Shown: one piece after another, positions 16,934-23,726 of the stretch | How the letters are laid out: each line of letters opens with the position of its first letter | Position numbering within the stretch: position 1 is the stretch's first letter | Source of the DNA: Microbacterium atlanticum | GTDB taxonomy: Bacteria > Actinomycetota > Actinomycetes > Actinomycetales > Microbacteriaceae | Length of the DNA stretch: 64,000 bases | Assembly (NCBI RefSeq): GCF_015277815.1 | Contig: NZ_CP063813.1 | Location: 1,612,001 to 1,676,000 of the forward strand | Direction of reading: 5' to 3' | The notes under the pieces: generated by a model | Seen by the model: only the letters and a program-made list of their open reading frames with translations | Databases searched by the model: none | Told to the model about the DNA's origin: nothing | Translations under genes and position numbers: made by a program

Positions 16934-18064
16934 ATGTCCACCATCACCCTCGACACCGCCGACGCGGCCCTGGAGTCCGCCTCGACGGCGGAGCAGGCCG
17001 CGGCCCTCGCGCAGCGCCTCCTCGAATCCGTCGGGCCCGCTCTGGAGCTGCTCACCGTGGAGCTCGGCCACCGCGTCGGCCTGTACGCCGCCATCGATGC
17101 CGCAGGGTCCGTGACGGCCGCTGATCTCGCGCGACGCACCGGCTACGGCCGGCGGCAGCTGCGTGAGTGGCTCGACCAGCAGGCCATCGCCGGCATCCTC
17201 GAAGCGGATGCCGCGGAAGACGAGGACTCCCGCGCATACCGTTTGCCGGCGGCCCACCGACCGGTGCTCCTCGACCCCACATCGCTCGTGCACGGCGCCG
17301 GCCTCGCGTCGATGTTCGCCGGCATCGCGTCGACCTTCGATGCGGTCGCGGGATCGTTCGCCGATGGCGGTGCGGTGGGCTTCGCGCAGTTCGGCGCGCC
17401 GGTGCGTCAGGGACTCGAGATGATCTACCGCCCCGGATACACCCACGCCCTGGCATCCTGGCTCGAGCAGCTTCCCGACATCGAGGCGCGACTGGACGCA
17501 GGCGGGGTCATCCTCGACGCCGGCTGCGGAACCGGCTGGTCCAGCATCGCGCTGGCGCGTCGCTTCCCGCACGCCCGGGTGGTGGGCGTCGACCTCGACG
17601 TCGCCTCGGTCGCCGAGGCACGGCGGCACGCGGAGGCGGCGGGCGTCGCCGATCGCGTGCGGTTCGAGCGGGCCGACGTCGGCGATGCGACGACGCTGCG
17701 TGCACTCGTGGGTGAGCAGGCGACGCTCGTCACCGTGTTCCTGGCCCTGCACGACATGAACGATCCGCAACGCGCCCTCGCAGCGATGGCCGGGACTCTC
17801 GCCGCAGAGGGCGCGATCCTCGTCGGCGACGCGAAGGTGGCCGACGAGTTCGTCGCCCCTGCCGGTGAACTCGACCGGATGTTCGCCGCGTTCAGTGTGC
17901 TCCACTGCCTGCCAGCGACTCTCGCGGAGGGCGCGGGGCACGCGCACGGCACGGTGCTGCGCGCTCCGACGGTCGCCGCGTGGAGCGCCGAGGCCGGACT
18001 CCGGCGCAGCACCCGGCTGGCGATCGACCACCCGACGTGGTCGTTCTACCGGCTCGACCCGTGA
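16934..18064 (+). CDS. Class I SAM-dependent methyltransferase with N-terminal winged helix (Rv2258c-like)
   Basis: 376 residues. The N-terminal part (about 30-100, LELLTVELGHRVGLYAAI ... TGYGRRQLREWLDQQAIAGIL) is the winged-helix dimerisation domain seen in the Rv2258c family. The SAM-binding motif I is ILDAGCGTGW (about 192-201), followed by VVGVDLD and a later FLALHDMNDP. The substrate is unknown, probably a small molecule. GAAAGGA provides the ribosome binding site. The next gene, a hydrolase-LuxR fusion, begins 68 bases downstream from its own leaderless promoter. Confidence 0.85.
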   Translation: MSTITLDTADAALESASTAEQAAALAQRLLESVGPALELLTVELGHRVGLYAAIDAAGSVTAADLARRTGYGRRQLREWLDQQAIAGILEADAAEDEDSRAYRLPAAHRPVLLDPTSLVHGAGLASMFAGIASTFDAVAGSFADGGAVGFAQFGAPVRQGLEMIYRPGYTHALASWLEQLPDIEARLDAGGVILDAGCGTGWSSIALARRFPHARVVGVDLDVASVAEARRHAEAAGVADRVRFERADVGDATTLRALVGEQATLVTVFLALHDMNDPQRALAAMAGTLAAEGAILVGDAKVADEFVAPAGELDRMFAAFSVLHCLPATLAEGAGHAHGTVLRAPTVAAWSAEAGLRRSTRLAIDHPTWSFYRLDP

Positions 18065-18120
18065 CGCTGATGCTGCGGATGCCGCGGCCCGGCCCGCCCC
18101 GTGCGGTCCGGGCCGTGGCC

Positions 18121-18126
18121 CATACT
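18121..18126 (+). promoter_or_regulatory. -10 box CATACT, leaderless start of the hydrolase-LuxR gene
   Basis: CATACT ends 6 nt before the GTG at 18133; no ribosome binding site. This box selects the start among several in-frame candidates. Confidence 0.5.
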
Positions 18127-18132
18127 GTTGTC

Positions 18133-19203
18133 GTGTCCACCGCCACAGACATCCGCTATGTGTGGTCGGGCTCCGACGACGTCGCGTGGTCGCAGCTCGG
18201 CGACGGAGATCCGGTGCTCGTCGGGGGCTGGTGGATGAGTCATCTGCAGCGGGACTGGGACTACCCGCCGTTTCGCGGGTTCGTCGAGGCGATCGCCCGA
18301 TTCCGCCGCGTGATCCGCATGGATCCTCCGGGCAGCGGGCTCTCGCGCTCCCGGCCCGACACCCCGGCGACCCTCGATCCGCACGTCGAGGCGATGCTGG
18401 CCGTGCTCGATGCGGCGGACGCGGGGCGGGCGACGCTGTTCGCCGGGTCGTCGGGGTGCGCCGTCGCCATCGCGTTCGCGGCACGCCACCCGGACCGCGT
18501 GCGTCGCCTGGTGCTCTCGGGCGCCTACCTCCACGGAGCGTCCGTCGCTGCGCCGGCGGATCGGGCGGCGCTGGTGGAGCTGGTGCGCAGCAGCTGGGGG
18601 GTGAGCTCGCGGGTGATGTCCGACATCTTCTATCCCGATGCCACGGCAGAGCAGCGGCGGGCGTACGCGCGGCACCAACGGTCCACGGCAACCCCCGAGG
18701 CCGCCGCCGCCGGGCTGCAGGCGGTCTATTCGTTCGACGCGCGTGCGGAAGCCGGCGCCGTGCGGGCACCCACGCTCGTCCTGCACCGGCGCGGGGATCG
18801 GGCGATCCGCCTCGCGCTCGGCGCGGAGACCGCCGCCGCGATCGCCGGAGCGCACCTGGAGGTGCTGGACGGCTCCGACCACCACCCCTGGCACGGCGAC
18901 TCCGAGACCCTCCTTCGGCGCGCGCTCGCGTTCGACGGGGTCTCGGCGGCGTCGCTGGGCGCCGGCGGGCTCACCTCCGCCGGCAGCGCCGCACACCAGG
19001 GGAACGGCGACTCCCCGCTCTCCGATCGCGAGCTCGAAGTGCTGCTGCTGGTCTCCCGCGGGCTCACCGACGCCCAGATCGCCGCGGAGCTCTTCCTGAG
19101 CGTTCACACCGTCCACCGGCACGTCGCGAACGCGCGCACCAAGCTCGGTGTGCCGTCGCGCGCGGCGGCCGCCGCCTGGGCGGTCTCGCACCGTCGCAGC
19201 TAG
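18133..19203 (+). CDS. Alpha/beta hydrolase fused to a LuxR-type DNA-binding domain
   Basis: 356 residues. Residues about 1-265 form an alpha/beta hydrolase with the nucleophile elbow AGSSG (Ser about 112-113), APTLVLHRRGDRAI and a His in DGSDHHPW. The C-terminal 65 residues are a LuxR helix-turn-helix beginning LSDRELEVLLLVSRGLTDAQIA. The architecture suggests a transcription factor that senses, or a hydrolase that controls, a small ligand. The target genes are unknown; the neighbouring methyltransferase is one candidate. The stop overlaps the stop of the convergent M3 peptidase by 4 bases. Confidence 0.85.
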   Translation: MSTATDIRYVWSGSDDVAWSQLGDGDPVLVGGWWMSHLQRDWDYPPFRGFVEAIARFRRVIRMDPPGSGLSRSRPDTPATLDPHVEAMLAVLDAADAGRATLFAGSSGCAVAIAFAARHPDRVRRLVLSGAYLHGASVAAPADRAALVELVRSSWGVSSRVMSDIFYPDATAEQRRAYARHQRSTATPEAAAAGLQAVYSFDARAEAGAVRAPTLVLHRRGDRAIRLALGAETAAAIAGAHLEVLDGSDHHPWHGDSETLLRRALAFDGVSAASLGAGGLTSAGSAAHQGNGDSPLSDRELEVLLLVSRGLTDAQIAAELFLSVHTVHRHVANARTKLGVPSRAAAAAWAVSHRRS

Positions 19204-21251
19204 CCGGTGAGACCGCGGCGTTCGAGCAGAGGCTCGATGACGGCATCCCGCCCTCGGAAGTCCCGGTAGGCCTCCAGCGGATCCTTCGAACCCCCCACAC
19301 CCAGCAGCCGGTCGCGGAACCGCTCGCCGTTCTCGCGGCGCAGCCCGCCGTTCTCGCGGAACCACTCGACCGTGTCGGCGTCCAGCACCTCGCTCCAGAT
19401 GTAGGAGTAGTACCCGGCGCTGTACCCGCCCGAGAAGACGTGGGCGAAGTACGTCGACGAGTACCGCGTCGGCACCGCGGGGTTGTCGAGGCCGATGTCG
19501 GCGAGGGCGGATGCCTCGAATGCAGCGACATCCAGCTCCGCCGAAGCCTCGTCGACCGACAGGGAGTGCCAGGCCTGGTCGAGCCATGCCGCCGCGAGGT
19601 ACTCGCTGGTCGCGAAGCCCTGGTTGAACGCCTCGGACGCGTGGAGCCGCTCGACGATCTCGGCGGGCAGCGGCTCGCCGGTGTCGATGTGCCGCGCGTA
19701 CGACGCCAGGACCTCCGGCCAGTAGATCCACATCTCGTTCACCTGGCTCGGGAACTCGACGAAGTCGCGGAAGACGTTCGTCCCGGCGAAGTGGGGATAG
19801 GTGACCGTCGCGAAGAGGCCGTGCAGCGCGTGCCCGAACTCGTGGAAGAGCGTGGTCACCTCATCCAGCGTGAGCAGGGTCGGGCGCCCGGCGGCCGGCT
19901 TGGGCACGTTCAGATTGTTCACGACGACCGGGGCGGTGCCGCGGAGGCGGGACTGGAGCACGATCGAGTTCATCCAGGCCCCGCCGCGCTTGGTGTCGCG
20001 GGTGTAGAGGTCCAGGATGTACAGCCCCAGGGCGGACCCGTCGGCGTTGTGGACCTCGAAGACCCGGGTGTCGGGGTGATAGCCGACGAGGTCGCCGCGC
20101 TCGGTGAACGTGACGCCGTAGAGGTCGGTGGCGGCCCGGAACACGCCGTCCTGCAGCACCCGCTCCGCCTCGAACCACGGGCGCAGCGTCGCGCGGTCGA
20201 GATCGTACTCGGCGGCGCGGACCTTCTCGGTGTAGAAGGCCCAGTCGTGCGCCTCCAGCGGGAAGGGCGCCGGTTCGGTGTCGATGATCGCCTGGAGCTT
20301 CTCCTGCTCACGGCGCGCGTTGCGAGCTGCAGGTCCCGCCAGCTGACGGAGAAGGTCGTGCACCGCGGCCGGAGAGCCCGCGGTCTCGTCGGACGTGATG
20401 TAGGCGGCATGCGATCCATAGCCCAGCAAGGCGGCACGTTCGGCGCGCAGTCGCACGATCTCGAGGAGCGTCGCCCGGTTGTCGTGCTGGTTGCCCCGCG
20501 ACCCGCGCGACCGGGATGCCTCGAGCAGGCGCGCGCGGGACCGCCGGTCGGTGAGGCTCGACAGGTACGGGTGCCCGGTGAACAGGGTCAGCGTGACCAC
20601 CCACTTGCCGTCCAGACCCCGGTCGGCGGCGGCCTGGGCCGCAGCCGACAGCTCGCCCTCCGACAGCCCGTCGAGCTCCGCGGCATCGTCGAAGACGACC
20701 GCCAGGTCGTTCGTGTCGGCCAGCAGGTTCTTCTCGAACTGCGTGGTCAGCGTCGACAGACGTTGATTCAGCCGCGTCAAGCGCTGCTTCGCGTCGTCAT
20801 CGAGACCGGCGCCGGCGTGGGACATCTCCGTGAAGTGGCGCTGTACGAGGTATCGCTGTTCGGCGTCGAGGTCGAGCTGGTCGAGCTGGTCGTGGATCGT
20901 CTTGATGCGCCAGTACAGGGAGGAGTCCAGCTGGATGGAGTCATGGTGGGCCGACATGAGGGGGGCCAGCTTCTCCTCGATCTCCTGGATCTCGGCCGTC
21001 GCGTCGGCCGAGGACACCGTGTAGAAGGCCCGTGAGACGTCGCCGAGCAGCCGGCCGCTCTGTTCGAGGGGCACGAGCGTGTTCTCGAAGGTCGGCATGG
21101 AGCGGACCCTGGTGATCGCGCCGACCTCGGCCGAATGCCGGGCGAAAGCCTCCTCGAAAGCCGGGAGATAGTGCTCGGGCCGGATCGCTGCGTAGTCGGG
21201 CAGGCCGTAGGGGAGCCCGCTGGGGGAGAGGAGGGGATTGCTCGTCGGCAT
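19200..21251 (-). CDS. M3-family zinc metallopeptidase (peptidyl-dipeptidase Dcp/oligopeptidase-like)
   Basis: 683 residues. Cytoplasmic thimet-oligopeptidase-type enzyme that trims peptides. The zinc site HEFGH is at about 467-471 in TTLFHEFGHALHG, and the third ligand Glu lies in the following helix, near FPSQVNEMW. The N-terminus LLSPSGLPYGLPDYAAIRPEHYLPAFEEAF is typical of the Dcp subgroup. The start at 21251 is supported by a leaderless TAGGCT box 7 nt upstream. It is divergent from the ArsR gene across a 93-base region that carries the triple operator. Confidence 0.93.
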   Translation of the reverse strand: MPTSNPLLSPSGLPYGLPDYAAIRPEHYLPAFEEAFARHSAEVGAITRVRSMPTFENTLVPLEQSGRLLGDVSRAFYTVSSADATAEIQEIEEKLAPLMSAHHDSIQLDSSLYWRIKTIHDQLDQLDLDAEQRYLVQRHFTEMSHAGAGLDDDAKQRLTRLNQRLSTLTTQFEKNLLADTNDLAVVFDDAAELDGLSEGELSAAAQAAADRGLDGKWVVTLTLFTGHPYLSSLTDRRSRARLLEASRSRGSRGNQHDNRATLLEIVRLRAERAALLGYGSHAAYITSDETAGSPAAVHDLLRQLAGPAARNARREQEKLQAIIDTEPAPFPLEAHDWAFYTEKVRAAEYDLDRATLRPWFEAERVLQDGVFRAATDLYGVTFTERGDLVGYHPDTRVFEVHNADGSALGLYILDLYTRDTKRGGAWMNSIVLQSRLRGTAPVVVNNLNVPKPAAGRPTLLTLDEVTTLFHEFGHALHGLFATVTYPHFAGTNVFRDFVEFPSQVNEMWIYWPEVLASYARHIDTGEPLPAEIVERLHASEAFNQGFATSEYLAAAWLDQAWHSLSVDEASAELDVAAFEASALADIGLDNPAVPTRYSSTYFAHVFSGGYSAGYYSYIWSEVLDADTVEWFRENGGLRRENGERFRDRLLGVGGSKDPLEAYRDFRGRDAVIEPLLERRGLTG

Positions 21252-21258
21252 GCGTGCC

Positions 21259-21264
21259 AGCCTA
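21259..21264 (-). promoter_or_regulatory. -10 box TAGGCT, leaderless start of the M3 peptidase
   Basis: TAGGCT on the minus strand ends 7 nt before the ATG at 21251. A TTGGGC element 18 bases further upstream (21283-21288) may be the -35; it lies close to the first operator copy. Confidence 0.55.
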
Positions 21265-21293
21265 TGGCGCGGCATCCGATCCGCCCAACGATA

Positions 21294-21331
21294 TTTTGCA
21301 AACAGATGCTTGCAAAGACACCTTTGCAAAG
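21294..21331. promoter_or_regulatory. Triple TTTGCAAA operator of the ArsR-MFS operon
   Basis: Three near-palindromes share the core TTGCAAA: TTTTGCAAA (21294-21302), CTTGCAAAG (21309-21317) and CTTTGCAAAG (21322-21331). Their TGCA centres are exactly 14 bp apart. The second copy contains the -35 (TTGCAA, 21310-21315) and the third sits in the spacer just upstream of the -10 (TACCTT). This is the layout expected for repression by the ArsR-type protein encoded directly downstream. Confidence 0.65.
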
Positions 21332-21338
21332 CTACCTT
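21310..21338 (+). promoter_or_regulatory. Promoter of the ArsR-like regulator (leaderless)
   Basis: -35 TTGCAA (21310-21315), 17-bp spacer, -10 TACCTT (21333-21338), then 6 nt to the ATG at 21345. One of the few promoters here with a clear -35, and it is interleaved with the operator copies. Confidence 0.65.
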
Positions 21339-21344
21339 TGGAAC

Positions 21345-21965
21345 ATGACGAACGAGCTGCCTGCGCAGGACGGCGCCGGGGACGGGGTCCGGCCGGGCGA
21401 TCGTGTGCTGGACGCGGGGGCGCTGCGGGCACTTGCTCACCCGCTGCGGGTGAGGATCTACGACATCCTCAGCCAGTACGGCGCCCAGACCGCCAGCTCC
21501 CTCGCCGAGCGGCTGGGGGAATCGTCTGGTTCGACGAGCTACCACCTGCGCGCGCTGGCGAAGCACGAGCTCATCGTGGAGGTCGACGGACGAGGGTCGG
21601 GGCGGGAGCGGTGGTGGGAAAGACCCGTGGGCGGCGTGTCCTTCGCCAACCCGGAAGCCATCAAGACGCCCTCCGGCAGGGCGGCGACGCAGATCGTGAT
21701 GAACGAGTTCTTCCGTCTGCGGCAGGAGCAGCTCATGGCCTTCGTCGACCGCGGGCTCGGTGGAGAAGACCCGTCGTGGCAGGAGGGGACGATGATCTCC
21801 ACCGCGACCGCGCGACTGACCCCCGAGCAGAGCAAGGAGCTCACGCGCAAGATCATGGCGCTGATCGACGATGCCGTCGACAAGCACCGCGACCAGGACG
21901 GCGATGACGTCCGTCCCGTCACCATCCGGGCAGATGTCTTCCCACTGCCGGGACTAGAAGGATAG
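21345..21965 (+). CDS. ArsR-type winged-helix transcriptional regulator
   Basis: 206 residues. The winged-helix domain (about 22-100) contains LDAGALRALAHPLRVRIYDIL, then the recognition helix region SSGSTSYHLRALAKHELI and a wing with GRGSGRERWWER. The C-terminal helical half is longer than in small metal-sensing ArsR proteins, and no Cys metal site is visible, so a non-metal signal is likely. It is the first gene of an operon with a 76-residue protein and an MFS exporter. Its own promoter carries three repeats, which fits autorepression. Confidence 0.88.
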   Translation: MTNELPAQDGAGDGVRPGDRVLDAGALRALAHPLRVRIYDILSQYGAQTASSLAERLGESSGSTSYHLRALAKHELIVEVDGRGSGRERWWERPVGGVSFANPEAIKTPSGRAATQIVMNEFFRLRQEQLMAFVDRGLGGEDPSWQEGTMISTATARLTPEQSKELTRKIMALIDDAVDKHRDQDGDDVRPVTIRADVFPLPGLEG

Positions 21966-21975
21966 GAGCGCAGTC

Positions 21976-22206
21976 ATGACCACCCTCACCGTCTCCGACG
22001 TGCCCACCCGGCGCGTCGCTCCCGCTGCCACGCGCGTGGATCGCGCGTTGCTGCGCGCGGCGGACGCCCTGGGCTCTCACGTCCTCGCGAGGCTGGGCCG
22101 GCGCGCCGGCCTCGAGCGGCGCCGAGCGCTGACCGTGCAGGCTCGCGTGGACGCGGTGCGCCGTGAAGCGGCGGCACGGGCGGCCATCGGGATCCTCCCG
22201 CGGTGA
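21976..22206 (+). CDS. Small Arg/Ala-rich protein of unknown function in the ArsR-MFS operon
   Basis: 76 residues, strongly basic, with about 16 Arg and no Lys or Cys. It begins [13 protein letters not shown] and continues as a predicted amphipathic helix ([30 protein letters not shown]). There is no membrane segment or known domain that I recognise. AGGAG lies 9 bases before the ATG, 10 bases after the arsR stop, and the stop overlaps the MFS GTG start. The position and good ribosome binding site argue it is translated. Confidence 0.7.
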   Translation: MTTLTVSDVPTRRVAPAATRVDRALLRAADALGSHVLARLGRRAGLERRRALTVQARVDAVRREAAARAAIGILPR

Positions 22207-23474
22207 GTGCGCCGACGGGCACCGCGGCGCCCAGTGGGTCGCCGGCCCGGCGTGCGCGGCCGGTCCCGCTCGGCCGCGATTTCGGCAAGCTGTGGACAGC
22301 CGCGGCGTTCAGCAACCTCGCCGACGGCGTGGGGCGTGTCGCGGTGCCCCTGGTCGCGACGACGCTGACACGCGATCCGCTCGCGATCGCGGCCATCAGC
22401 GCGCTGGCTTTCCTGCCGTGGCTGCTGTTCGGCCTTCCGGCGGGCATGATCGTCGACCGGTTCGATCGCCGCCGGATCATGGCGATCGCGAACACCATCC
22501 GCGGTGTCGCCGCGGTCGGCCTCGCGGTGCTGACGGTGACCGGCTCGATCACGGTGTGGTGGCTGCTCGTCGGCGTGCTGGTCTTCGGGTTCGGTGAGAC
22601 ACTGTTCGACAACGCGACGAACGCCATCGTCCCGACGGTCGTGCCTCGACGCGGGCTCGACCGCGCGAACGGCTTCCTGCAGGCGGCGCACATCACGATC
22701 GACAACTTCGTCGCGGCGCCCATCGGCGGCGTGCTCTTCGCCGTCTCGCTCGCGCTGCCGCTGTGGGTGGGCGCGACGGGCTATCTGATCCCGATCGCCC
22801 TGGCGCTGCTCCTGCCGCTGTCGGCTGCGCGCCCGCTTCGCGAACCCGCGGCCACCGCCCAGGCGTCGCCGGTTTCGGCGCGCGAAGCTGTGGGCTACCT
22901 CTGGCAGCACCGATTCCTGCGTGGGATGGTGCTCTTCACCTGCGTCGTCGGCTCGGCGTTCTCGTTCGCCCAGGCGCCGATCTTCCTGTACTTCCTGGAC
23001 GAGCTCGCCGTCGCCCCCGCAGCGATCGGCTTCGTCACCGCCGGTATCGGGCTGGGCGCGCTTGTGGGATCGCTGATCGCATCCCGGCTGGTGGAGCGCT
23101 TCGGCCGCGGCCGCGTCATGATCGGCGCCAACGTGACCGCCGCTCTCGGCCTGTTCGGCGTCTGGATGGCGCCCGAGCCGGTCAGCGGCACGGTGGCCTA
23201 CGCGGTGATGGCGTGCGCCGTGTCGATCTGGAATGTCCCTTGGGGCGCGCTGCGTCAGGCGATCATCCCGGGTCAGCTGTTCGGGCGGGTGCTCGGCATC
23301 ATCCGGAGTCTCACCTGGGGGATCTTCCCGTTCGCGACGCTGCTGGGCGGCTGGGTGGCGCGTGCCGACCTGCGGCTGCCGTTCGTCATCGCCGCCGGCG
23401 TCACGATCGCGGCGACCCTCATCGCCGGACGACTGCTCCTCGAGGCGTCCCGGCACGACGTCTCGGAGGACTGA
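22203..23474 (+). CDS. MFS transporter (EntS/MFS_3-like exporter)
   Basis: 423 residues with about 12 membrane helices. The N-terminal helix [27 protein letters not shown] and the loop [16 protein letters not shown] between helices 2 and 3 are typical of the enterobactin-exporter-like MFS_3 branch. The GTG start overlaps the stop of the small protein. Control by the ArsR-like repressor two genes upstream suggests an inducible efflux pump. It ends 3 bases before a convergent stop. Confidence 0.88.
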   Translation: MSAPTGTAAPSGSPARRARPVPLGRDFGKLWTAAAFSNLADGVGRVAVPLVATTLTRDPLAIAAISALAFLPWLLFGLPAGMIVDRFDRRRIMAIANTIRGVAAVGLAVLTVTGSITVWWLLVGVLVFGFGETLFDNATNAIVPTVVPRRGLDRANGFLQAAHITIDNFVAAPIGGVLFAVSLALPLWVGATGYLIPIALALLLPLSAARPLREPAATAQASPVSAREAVGYLWQHRFLRGMVLFTCVVGSAFSFAQAPIFLYFLDELAVAPAAIGFVTAGIGLGALVGSLIASRLVERFGRGRVMIGANVTAALGLFGVWMAPEPVSGTVAYAVMACAVSIWNVPWGALRQAIIPGQLFGRVLGIIRSLTWGIFPFATLLGGWVARADLRLPFVIAAGVTIAATLIAGRLLLEASRHDVSED

Positions 23475-23477
23475 CGC

Positions 23478-23726
23478 TCAGCCGAACCCGTCATCGGGAT
23501 CGTTGCGGGCGACCGGCTGGCCGTCGGCATCGAGCGACACGATGATTCCGGTATCCAGCTCCGCGATCGGCTTGCCCTCGAGCCACGTCAACGTCCAGCG
23601 GGGGCGCGGCTGCCCGAACTGGTCGGCGGGGATGGTCGCATCGACCGACTTCACCCCCCGCCGCAGCGCGTCGGGGACGGCGGCGGGGGGCTCGTCACCC
23701 GACGTCCAGCGCGTTCCGAGCTGCAT
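23478..23726 (-). CDS. Small conserved-looking hypothetical protein downstream of valS
   Basis: 82 residues (MQLGTRWTSGDEPPAAVPDALRR...). The composition is normal for a soluble protein, with a short basic-acidic central part and an Asp-rich end (LDADGQPVARNDPDDGFG). No domain recognised. Its ATG overlaps the valS stop by one base (TGATG), so it is translationally coupled to valS. A longer frame on this strand runs back through valS but out of its frame and is not real. Confidence 0.7.
   Translation of the reverse strand: MQLGTRWTSGDEPPAAVPDALRRGVKSVDATIPADQFGQPRPRWTLTWLEGKPIAELDTGIIVSLDADGQPVARNDPDDGFG

Noticed and set aside
17865-21035. 1056-residue plus-strand frame over the methyltransferase end, the hydrolase-LuxR gene and the M3 peptidase
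   Set aside because: Low-complexity shadow; all underlying genes have clear families in other frames.
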